A program made the translations under genes and the position numbers. Below, piece after piece: positions 39,401-50,000 of a stretch of 64,000 bases of DNA; position 1 is the stretch's first letter, and each line of letters begins with the position of its first letter. A model generated the notes under the pieces. It was not told the DNA's origin. It saw only the letters and a program-made list of their open reading frames with translations, and searched no databases. Origin of the DNA: Zerene cesonia (lineage: Eukaryota > Arthropoda > Insecta > Lepidoptera > Pieridae); assembly GCF_012273895.1 (NCBI RefSeq), contig NC_052115.1, forward strand, positions 6,379,183 to 6,443,182, given 5' to 3'.

Positions 39401-39839
39401 CCCGTGATATCAGCTCCGTGTAGGATTGCATGAAAAACTGTTTAAACAAGGAATGACTGTGGCGTAATTTTCTTTATTACCTGATCCTTTTTTATTTGTA
39501 GACTGGTGCTAGCGTTAATTCGGTCTTGTTCTGACTAACATGAAGGCGGTTTTGATATTGGTCAAAAATAATTATATTTGCCAGGTGTTGGGCGCAGACG
39601 AAACCACGCCAGAAGCGTCGACCCCATTCGAAGAAACTGTATCGCCCGCGGTGGACACGTGGGACGTGTGTGACGAGGGCCCCTGGGCGGACGAGGACGA
39701 GGACCCCGCGGGCCCCGAGTCCTCGGACGAGGACAGGGCCCGGGCCAGCAGGATCCGGCTGTACGACCAGCTGTGCCAGTACTACCGCCCCTCCACCGTC
39801 CCGCCCACTAAAGATATCATGGACTTTGTCACTTTGTGA
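31129..39839 (+). CDS. muskelin: muskelin, complete, 14 coding exons
   Basis: Exons: 31129-31208, 31575-31787, 32036-32237, 33151-33343, 33801-33976, 34337-34457, 34739-34965, 35223-35386, 35539-35677, 36211-36396, 37343-37501, 37889-38128, 39141-39338, 39585-39839. All GT-AG, all in phase, 850 residues (human muskelin about 735). Order: discoidin-like N-terminal domain (about 10-160), LisH (about 166-200), CTLH (about 203-255, with WNALVENGDYELAEKIFVEG), then kelch repeats from about 310 (TLYLFGGWNGTEDLDDLWSF, IYVFGG, HYLFGGNPG) and the C-terminal PPTKDIMDFVTL. Muskelin is a substrate-recruiting subunit of the CTLH/GID E3 ligase; in Drosophila it takes part in clearing maternal proteins. Compared with human it carries a Pro/Ala-rich insert (about 742-760) and an acidic stretch near 790-815. 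The stop codon overlaps a donor site (see findings). Confidence 0.95.
34573..34602 (+). repeat. (TC)n microsatellite
   Basis: Imperfect CT dinucleotide run of 30 bases in muskelin intron 6. Confidence 0.85.
36403..36431 (+). repeat. poly-G tract of 29 bases
   Basis: Uninterrupted G run beginning directly after the GTGAGT donor of muskelin exon 10 and ending where a SINE begins. Its length is likely variable and error-prone in the assembly. Confidence 0.9.
36432..36692 (+). repeat. tRNA-derived SINE with head, body and tail
   Basis: The head 'cctcagtggtgagaacctcg' resembles a polymerase III A-box region, and GGTTCGAGATC at 36474-36484 is the B-box. The body ('catcgtgaggaaaccggcat', 'gattatggcctgaaccctca', 'cccagcagtgg') and a short GAT tail follow. 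This is the most complete of three copies in the window. It lies in muskelin intron 10. Confidence 0.8.
38443..38640 (+). repeat. lepidopteran dispersed repeat tail (family A)
   Basis: 'gactttgcacgcgttaattt' head, 'acatgtaaacattcctctcg' middle and 'tatgtagtgat' end, as in 1623-1806. Inside muskelin intron 12. Confidence 0.65.
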
Positions 39840-42800
39840 GTTGATTGAATGTACCAGAACCTTAGCTTCTGGCTAAACTATTACTGCTATATACTATAAT
39901 ATATACGATTTTTTTTTTAATTCAGTTTATTTGCAATTTATGTGCAGACTATTCTGTATATTACTCTAAAACTAACCTCTGTCTCTATTTGGTGTCCTTT
40001 TAAGTATAATTAATTAGTTCTTAAGACATTAATAATAACAATATATGTAATGGATGAGATATTTATAACTCTTTCATATAAAAACCAACAATTAATTTAA
40101 TTGAAGTATGGTACAAAGATGACCTTTGACCTTTTACTTCTCATAAAATAGGAAAATAACAAATGCCTCATTCTGACGAATTACCTTTCTTATGTTAATA
40201 TTATTATTGTTTTGCTTTCAGGTAAACGAAATGTTATTCTTTTTACGTGAAGGATATGAACAGTTGCTGTATTTCTACAATAATCTTCATGTGAGCTTTA
40301 TCTTCGTATATTATGACGATAATTTTGTTGTAAATGCAAGTATAATTTAAGTCTATTTTGCACAAATATCAAATAACAAAAATACCTTCTCTGATTGCTC
40401 TCATTCTCTGATATTTACGTAATTTTTCCTACTTTAACACGTATTGCCTTTACATTTTTATATTAAGATTAATTTTTGTCATTTATTACATATAATGTGG
40501 TGTAATGATAAATGGAATTTGCGCGTAATGGATATTTTTTGTTCGTTTTTGAATTGCATTATATATCAATTAAAAAAATTGCCAATATCGGAAAGGAAAA
40601 AATCAAAATAATCCATGTTATCTTTAATATCTTATTGTTTTAGATAAAGCGTATTGGGCCTATAAAATTTAGTCATACATAGACTGTAGAGATATTTTTT
40701 GATCATATACAAATTAAAGTTTAATGTTTTCATTTTATGATGTGCTGTTAAGTGATATTAAGTTCGCATTTAGTTTTTAATATCGTATAAGAAATTTTAG
40801 TTTGACCGTGTTGGGATTCTTTTTATTCTCATCAAATATGTATCAATTTATATATTAGTTTTAATGGTCGTAACTTAGGTATGGTAAATTAGATTTGATA
40901 AAGTAAAATTACATTTTTAGTAACTTATTAGATTCTATGTTCAGTAATGTTCAATAAATCCTTTGCATATAAATTTCTACTTTAAAAATATATAGGAATT
41001 AAGACCTAGAACTCAAACACAAACATGAGTAATTTCGAAGTCTAACATCTTCTTAATATCATTTTGAAGGAACTTTATTTTCATTGAAAACCAATGAATA
41101 TCATAGTTAGAAATTAATGAAAAGATGAACTGAAAGTTTATTATTTGCTATTTTTGGCATAATTTTGATGTGGTCAAGGTAGGTGACGGTAGGTGACCTT
41201 TTTAGGTGCTCAAGAATAAGAGAGGTTGTTTACGTAGAGAGAACGTACATTTATAAATAAAAATAAGTATAATATTGCCATGTGCAGTATTTGAAATACT
41301 TTTTCTATTCAAAAATAAATGTAACATTTTACAGTCTCTACGTGTTTTTATAGTCGCTATTGTATGTGAATTAATCGCATTTATAACCGCAAGACAATTA
41401 TGTGTGTTCAATGTTAAATAAGGATAGGTATTAAATTATTAATTAATTCATGAAATTAAACGTTTGGATTATCAATAATTGCTTCAACGTTTTAGCTCAT
41501 TGATAGAACTCATACATATGGTATATCGCGTAGTATATTCAGAAGTTTGCATTTGATTTCGTCGTGACTCTCATGTAATCGTATTTGATGTTTCTAGTTG
41601 TTGTAATAGAAGATTGTTCCGTGGTTTTGCAGACATATAATATTTACTCTACTATGTTTTTAAAAGATTAACAAATCAGATTTTACAACAGTCGATGCTA
41701 TACAGACAATTACGACTGATATTTGTCCATACTTTATCTCTTATTCATATTGTGTACGCATTTTTTCATTGCACAATTTTGGATAAAATTTGTAGGTTAT
41801 CATAAAATATTAACGTAAACTATCTCTATGTACCTACTCTTTCTGTGGGCGTAACTCTCACTTTTATTAGACTATACACATTTTATTCATTGTTTTTAGT
41901 TACTAAGCATTATATTTAACCACTTTTCTGAAGTACCTAATAGATGTTTAATACGTAAGTAAACTTTAATGCTACAATTGTTGCCAAAATATTTCCACGT
42001 CAGTGTAAATTAAAGAATAAGTAATAAGGCCGCCTTTTCATAAGATATATAGACCTGCGCTTTTCTACTGTATGACTTTGTTTTTTTTGTTTAGTGTACA
42101 TACCAGAAAATATAATTTATATGAATATTGTTTTAATGAAGTAGTGTAAGGAACTAAACCCCATCGAATGGGAATGACGCTGCTTGTTAATTTATTTTGT
42201 AATCTCTCGAGGCTTCTGACATTGTCGCATTTGTAAATATAATTGTGCCCTGTTTATTTACGAACTGTGATAGGAAACTTATAGTCAATAGGCGTAGTGA
42301 TATTTTGAATATTGATAAGTAAAGTGATCTTTACGGAAAGTTGGCTGCGATATATGAGGGTTGGATATACAATTAGGATAGGCCAGCAAAATCAATGGTA
42401 TATCATATAACTACATGATTTGAGCTGGTTTTGGTTTGAGAATGTCGCCGATGAATATTCTTATTATTAATACTACTAAACTTCACAAGAACGTCGGTAA
42501 AATTTTAAGATTTCAAAATTTAATTGTCATATCTTATATCATAATTATTATGTCTCAATGTATGCGTATACTATATAATAACTAAATGTTTCAATATAAA
42601 GAATTCTTATAATTTGTAAACTTTATTTGACTTAATCGTAATTGATGTCCGAATAAATAAACAATTTTGTAAATTTTGTTTCTGTAGTATTATTATGATT
42701 ATAATAAACGAAATAAACTGCAGAAATTGTGTTTTATTGTGCTCCTTTCCTTTATCCTCAATCTACTTTAAAAAACAATTAATTATTAGCATTGATTCAG

Positions 42801-43310
42801 TTTTGAACTATTTTTACAATTCAAGTTTTATCAATTCATTATAGTGATATATGGTAGAGTTCATGGTTCACTAAATAAATTCCACCAGTCTAGGAAGGCC
42901 GAAAGGGAGGTGAAAATCCGGTGCCTATGGTGGGTGTACAATTAGTTACCAGGTCTCCATTTAAAATAATGAAATAATATTTTATGAGCCAATTCTTAAT
43001 AAGTGTACAAAGTTTGAATCAAATAGGTTTGATTTAAGTGGGTCGAAATTGAATCTAAGGGATCATTTACATACACACATAGAGGTAAAGCTAATAACAA
43101 CGTGTCAAAAAAGTCAAAGAGCTTATTTATAGTAGGAACTAAATAAGGAGCAGTATATTTATTGCATTCTTTTTATGAGACAAAAGCTCCTATTTTATGA
43201 CAAAAAAAAACACCTTTGACATATTTAGCCCGTGGAAACATTAATATTTATAAAACAAATTTAACTACTAGTGAAGGTGTTATTATCAGGAAAAGTTAGA
43301 ATATAAAATA
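39840..43310. other. probable muskelin 3' UTR and intergenic DNA
   Basis: No coding sequence is recognised in 3.5 kb of AT-rich DNA. A possible 3' UTR intron runs from 39836 to 40221 (donor GTGAGT, acceptor TTTGCTTTCAG). Candidate poly(A) signals (AATAAA) are near 42651 and 42712. Muskelin and BicD converge here. Confidence 0.5.
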
Positions 43311-44140
43311 AAACAATGTATTAAATATAATCATTTATTATTTCATACATGATTCCACATCAGTCATAGCGACAACAAGGCGTGCCTTATTTTGAAAATA
43401 AATAACGCTCTATCATGATATGTTCCCTAGGCTGGCATCTGGTTCTATTACAATATGTGAACAAATATGGTTTACTCTGGAAAGCTCATGTTTTACATCA
43501 CATTACGACACGGGATAGCAAAGACTTGTAATCTGATGATTGATTACATTGCAACAATGAGTGGCCATCTTTATAACGAAAACAATAACTGTAACTTTAC
43601 AGCGAACCATCAAACTGTGCACTATAAGGCCGAAATAACAGAAACTAAGAAAACGTCAAAATCGAAAGAAGATGCAGTGGGAACATTCATGCGTCGAGTT
43701 GTCGATTACGAAAATCATGTAACGATACAATAAGTAGCAGGCATGTCATATACTTTCATTTAAATAATAAAGTAATAATTTTTCTCTATGATAAAAATAA
43801 TATCTATGCCTAGGCAAAATAAGTGATCTAAAGGTATATATAAAGTGTATAAAGAAAATAATATTTGGTTAATCGCTCTAAGACCACCACCGGCAGGCAG
43901 CAGACACCGAGCGCACAACCGCTCCGAGATAGCGCGCCGCCGCGTGCGGCGCGCAGTCAACTCAACCTTAACGAGTAACAATAAATAAGTCTACAAATTG
44001 CATGTCAAAGTGTATACATACGAATAATATAAGAATAATACTAACAACGTGATAGAAAAAAACTGTATAAACTGGACGTAAATTGATTAACATGAAAAAC
44101 TTCAAGAAAAATGATTGCGAATACAACCCGCACGCACGCG

Positions 44141-44180
44141 CGCGACCCGGCGCGACCTGGCGCGACCTGGCGCGACCCGG
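44141..44180. repeat. tandem 10-mer, four copies
   Basis: Four consecutive units CGCGACCCGG / CGCGACCTGG / CGCGACCTGG / CGCGACCCGG. Confidence 0.9.
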
Positions 44181-44394
44181 CGCCGCCGCGCCGCGCTCGT
44201 CCGCGCTACGTGACTAGATACCAACAACACATTCACTGATGTCTGCTGCTGAGCTATATAAATAATACTCGGAAACAAATACTAAGTCTAATATTGGTAA
44301 GTTCGTCGTTAAGTACACGAAGAATGATCTATCGTAAAAGCTAATGAGTTACATACTATAAACAATAAATGCAAGGGCATGGTCCTCGCGTCGC

Positions 44395-45394
44395 NNNNNN
44401 NNNNNNNNNNNNNNNNNNNNNNNNNNNNNNNNNNNNNNNNNNNNNNNNNNNNNNNNNNNNNNNNNNNNNNNNNNNNNNNNNNNNNNNNNNNNNNNNNNNN
44501 NNNNNNNNNNNNNNNNNNNNNNNNNNNNNNNNNNNNNNNNNNNNNNNNNNNNNNNNNNNNNNNNNNNNNNNNNNNNNNNNNNNNNNNNNNNNNNNNNNNN
44601 NNNNNNNNNNNNNNNNNNNNNNNNNNNNNNNNNNNNNNNNNNNNNNNNNNNNNNNNNNNNNNNNNNNNNNNNNNNNNNNNNNNNNNNNNNNNNNNNNNNN
44701 NNNNNNNNNNNNNNNNNNNNNNNNNNNNNNNNNNNNNNNNNNNNNNNNNNNNNNNNNNNNNNNNNNNNNNNNNNNNNNNNNNNNNNNNNNNNNNNNNNNN
44801 NNNNNNNNNNNNNNNNNNNNNNNNNNNNNNNNNNNNNNNNNNNNNNNNNNNNNNNNNNNNNNNNNNNNNNNNNNNNNNNNNNNNNNNNNNNNNNNNNNNN
44901 NNNNNNNNNNNNNNNNNNNNNNNNNNNNNNNNNNNNNNNNNNNNNNNNNNNNNNNNNNNNNNNNNNNNNNNNNNNNNNNNNNNNNNNNNNNNNNNNNNNN
45001 NNNNNNNNNNNNNNNNNNNNNNNNNNNNNNNNNNNNNNNNNNNNNNNNNNNNNNNNNNNNNNNNNNNNNNNNNNNNNNNNNNNNNNNNNNNNNNNNNNNN
45101 NNNNNNNNNNNNNNNNNNNNNNNNNNNNNNNNNNNNNNNNNNNNNNNNNNNNNNNNNNNNNNNNNNNNNNNNNNNNNNNNNNNNNNNNNNNNNNNNNNNN
45201 NNNNNNNNNNNNNNNNNNNNNNNNNNNNNNNNNNNNNNNNNNNNNNNNNNNNNNNNNNNNNNNNNNNNNNNNNNNNNNNNNNNNNNNNNNNNNNNNNNNN
45301 NNNNNNNNNNNNNNNNNNNNNNNNNNNNNNNNNNNNNNNNNNNNNNNNNNNNNNNNNNNNNNNNNNNNNNNNNNNNNNNNNNNNNNNNNNNNNN
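44395..45394. other. assembly gap, 1000 N
   Basis: Exactly 1000 unknown bases in the presumed BicD 3' UTR, next to GC-rich sequence. Confidence 0.9.
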
Positions 45395-47032
45395 AGAGAA
45401 CATTAAACTACGAAGTATACTTGAAGGTTAATGTAACAACTAGCTCTAAGCCTACACCAGTAAGACGACTACGGGCGAGCGCCCTCTAAGTGGAACGGTT
45501 CAACTAGCCTAAAAAAGACTCTAGGAGATAAAAACTACGCCACCGAACTCACACGTATCCCTAACACGGAAAGCTGCACTATCGATCGCATCCAACAACG
45601 TAAACAATAAAAATCGTAACACTTTTTAATAAATATTTTGTAAATTTTGTCTTATTAAATAGAACGCCGTCGGACCCCCGTGAGCAAAACTTTGAGCAAC
45701 ACCGAATCCTGAAGACTTAATTTGATATTTCATACGAGTTGGTAAATAGAGGAGACACAAAGGAAACAGGGCTATGAGCGGGGGCCGCGGGCGGAGCTGG
45801 ACGCAGTGGTGGGACGGCTGCGGGCGGACGAGAAACGGAAACACTACGCGTACAACTACAACAAGATGGACGAAAGTAGACGCCGGAGGGCCACAAACAC
45901 AACAAACGTATCAACTAGAACAGATTACATAGTCTTTTTGCGCACAATGGATGGACGTCGATTCATTTCATTTTCTCTTTAGATTTCATCGTGGACGTTC
46001 TAAATATTCGTAAACGATTAGAGGTCTCTATATGTACACATATACCACTCTTATAAATATGTATAATAATAAAAAATAACGTTACACGGTCTGATTCTTT
46101 AGATAGAACGCGATAAATAGAAAAATTCATTAAAATCGCTGACCGATCCCGGCCGCGGTATAACGGCGAATAAATTCATTCGAGTAATAAAATACACCGA
46201 TCGCGATACAAAAATAGTCGTCGAGCGTATAGAATTTACGGGGCAAAATATATTTAGGGTTAATTCGATATGAAAATATTGGGCAAGGACAAAGGACGCG
46301 TGAGCGACAAGCTAACATTCACCAGAAGCCGCGCTCTCGGGCGACAGCGCGGCAACGTCGCCCGCCGGCGGGCCGGCAACGTGCGTCAGAACTTTCCTTT
46401 ACAGTGTACATTTTTCTTTTTTTTTTTTGAAAGTTTTCTAATGAATAACATTAATCTAAGCGTAAACTATTATAATAAGTAAAATGTAGGATCTGACGCG
46501 CGTTCAGCCGCGCGGCGGCGGGCGGCGGCGCGACACGAGCCGGCGGCAAGTCTCACTCGCTGCGCGAGGGCGCGTCTGCACAGTTTGACGGTTCCTTTAC
46601 GTTATCGACGCGCCGTCGCGCAAACCGGCCCGCCTCTTACGGCTAAGATTAATTAGGTTAGATTTTATAAAACGTACAAATAATTTATTCTAGAACGACG
46701 GTAAAAAAGTCCAACGGTCGGTCGCCGACCGTCCGTAACATTTAGTATAAGTAAGTATAAATTCGTTGCGCGGGCGACCCCGCTCCGCACTGCTCCTGCG
46801 CTCTCGGGAGCTCCCGGGGAACCATCTGAACACTGTTTGCGTCTATACTGTTCGAGTTGTCAAGTCCTATAACGCAACTGGTGTCGTTGTGCTTCCCCGC
46901 GGGGCGCGGTGCGGGGGCGCGGGGCGGGGCGCGGGGGCGCGGGGCGGGGGCGCGCGGGGCGCGGGGGCGCGGCTAGTGGTGCAGCAGCGCGCGCAGAGCG
47001 GCGGCGGCGGCCTTGAGCGCGCGCACGATTCG

Positions 47033-50000
47033 CTAGAAGTCGCGCGGCCGCGCGCGCGCCGCGCCGCCCGCCTTGGGCACGCGCCGCGTGCGCATCTCGC
47101 GGTCCACCTGACACATACACGCGTTATTGGTATTTAATGTCAAACTATCTCTGCGATTTATAACGGTGGAGGCAAAATTTTATTAATAGATATTTGTTAA
47201 AAAATTAAATCTCTTCATACTATAATTCACATAATTGATCGTGATATACATAAGCAAAAAGTACAAATTTACATAAACGGTTTATAAAGACACACTATAA
47301 AATAATTTATAAGGAGAAATAAAAAAAAGTATTACTGAAATAAGCTTTGAACATAATTAGTATAAATGTGAAATATGCACTATTAAATGATTATCGCGTG
47401 TAATAGCTTGCATGTGTTCATGTGTGTGTGCGAGTGGGTGCGCGTGCGCAGTCACCTCGAGCTCCTCGAGGCGCTGCGTGAGCGAGAGCTTCTGCTGCAC
47501 GGCGAGGCGCAGCAGCTGGTTGAGCGTCTTCTTCTCCTCCTCCGCGCCGGCCAGCGCCTGCGTCAGCTCGTCCACCTGCGTCACGTACTCCTCGCACCGC
47601 GCCGCGAACATCGCGCGCAAGCCTGACGAACGGTTATATATGTATTTACATTGATGAACACGTTGCTCCTCTCCACGTGAAAAATTAATTATATCTGTTA
47701 TATCTGCTCAATTCGCAAAGTTTAGAGGAATTAACATTTAACAATTAATTAATATTTTATTAATTGTGCAATTCAGGCGCCATTAATTTTCTATTTTGTG
47801 AGTGTGTAGTGTCAAGTTACACCAAATAAAATTAAATTATTTGAAAATCCGCGTCCATTAATATACCGCATAATTCCACAACGAAAAAATCAATACAACT
47901 CACTGGAGAACGTAGCGGCGTCCTCCTTGAGCAGCCGCAGCTCGTTCCGCAGCTTGAGCATCGTCTCGGTGACTATCGTCTTCTCCGTCTCGTACTTGGA
48001 CTTGAGGTTGGCGAGCGCCACCTCCGCGGTGTTCTTGTTCGACTTGAGCACGGTGCGCAGCGTCGCGATCTGCTCCCTCTTGGTCGACAGCAGCGACTTC
48101 AGCTTGATCACTTGCTCTTGCAGCTCGCCCAGCTCCGCGCCGCGTTCCTCCGACTCCATCACTGCGTATTAAGAATTCCGATTAGGAAGGGATTGTGCTT
48201 ATGATGATGAATAGTTATATACCGCTTCTCGATAATTATGAACGTTGTATATATTTATGTAATTGATTATTTTGCTTATTAATACTTATAGATTACACAA
48301 ATCTACAATGTTATGTTTGAAAAATAGGGAAGACAGTTCTATGAGTACCTAAACTCAAATTCTAGGTTGAATTCTCGTATAATGACACTTCAAATAATAT
48401 CATAAAACGAAATTAAACTACAAATTCTAAGCAAACTATAAAAACTAGTCTATACTTACATCAACTAACTTTTATGAATTACTGACCTATTTCCTAGTAA
48501 TGTTACCCAAACATACAATCAACAAGTTGAACTACTCATTAATTACCCGTTGCATACAATCTACATACCAACAAAGGGATCTACAAAAACGGAAAACATC
48601 TTACATGTGAGGTGTTCACATAACGTATTGCAACAAAAGAACGCACGCAACGAAGCTCGAGCGTAGCGACTCTCTCACACCGAACGCGTTCCGTGCGCCC
48701 TTCCTGCTCTGAACGCTACTCCGTTTAAAGTACAAGCTATTGCCGTGCAACACCGCATGCTTCCACACTGCGTGTAGGTTTATATCGCATCTCAGGTAGT
48801 TGGGCTTTCTAGCAAACACAAAGGGAGAATTTCTAGGCGGAAACGATATATTGGGCTCCGTTATGGACTGTCGCACGGACGCATTACGACTTCTCGAAGG
48901 CGGAGCGGCGAGCCTCTCTTCGATATCCGATCGGTACTGGGCTATTTTCTCGAAATGATTCGCGATCTCTTTAACAGTTTTCCCTTCGCAGACACCGCTT
49001 TTGAATTCGGTGTTGTGTTTCATTTCGAGACAATTTAGTTGTGACAGAAGATTGTTGAGCTTCTGTCTGGTCTCTGTGTATCGTAGTTTTGCTTTACTCT
49101 GCTCTTTGATTCTTTTAATTGGGTCGTTAAGTACACTTCTTGTTTTCAAAGTTATATTACAAGGTGATGCGTCTGCGGGAAGGAATGATCAAATAAAAAG
49201 TGGAGAAATTCGGGAAAAAATTAAGAAAGGTTGTTGGAAGGGCAAATAATTATGTGATTAATTTTGTGGCTGTGGGGCTAATTGCTGGTGAGGCTGGTAC
49301 CCGTGAATGTTAAGTCCATTTTCTTTAGATGTGTGGGGTAGTTGGATGATAGTTTGTATAACCGTGTAAGTGGCACTTGCTAGTTTATTTCTACGTGTGT
49401 GTTGGCTTTGGTTTCGTCCGACCAAACTAGTTTTTGTGGGCCGGTTCAGTAAAGTACGTTACATATATGCGCGTTTATGTTTTTTGTCGGGGTCAGCTGG
49501 AGCTTGTGTGTGTGAACTGCACTCACAAAATCGGTGTAGAGTATGTGCGTGCACTGACCGGATGGGTGCATGTACGCGAGTGCGTGTGTGTGTGCGTGTG
49601 TGTGCGTGTGTGCGCGCGCACTGACCGGGCTGGTGGCGCAGGCGCGAGTCGAGCGCGGTGTCGAGCGCGGCGCGCAGGTGCGTGAGCTGGTCGAGCAGCG
49701 TGTCGGCGTAGCGCGCCACGCTGGCGGCGGCGCGCAGCCCCTCCAGCTCGCCGGCCGCCAGCGCCAGCGCCTCCTCGTCCACGCCGCGACCTTCCGCCCC
49801 TGCACCTGGACCATCAACATATTATGTATCTATTATGTTAACAAAACTACTAAAAAAAAACAGTCGAATTCATAACCTCATCTCTTAAAGTCTGCTAATA
49901 TAACAAATGTATATGTGATATTTAAAAAAAGACTGTCTGACCGTCTGTTTGATGCGCGTGCTCGAGCAGCAGTCGCTCGGGCTGCGTGCCGTTGACGGCG

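Larger units (their letters stand above)
43311..47032 (-). other. probable BicD 3' UTR, GC-rich, interrupted by a gap
   Basis: Downstream of the BicD stop on the minus strand, with reverse-strand AATAAA candidates near 43331. It includes a G-rich low-complexity stretch (46900-46980), another GC-rich patch (46498-46560) and a tandem 10-mer (44141-44180). Short open frames here have no family resemblance. Treating the whole region as UTR is inferred from orientation and lack of other genes. Confidence 0.4.

Noticed and set aside
43467..43733. 88-codon plus-strand frame
   Set aside because: Falls in the likely BicD 3' UTR on the other strand; no recognisable domain or signal.
49446..49820. 124-codon Arg/Pro-rich frame overlapping BicD exon 49626-49805
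   Set aside because: Wrong-frame shadow of a GC-rich exon; the coiled-coil frame matches BICD and keeps phase.
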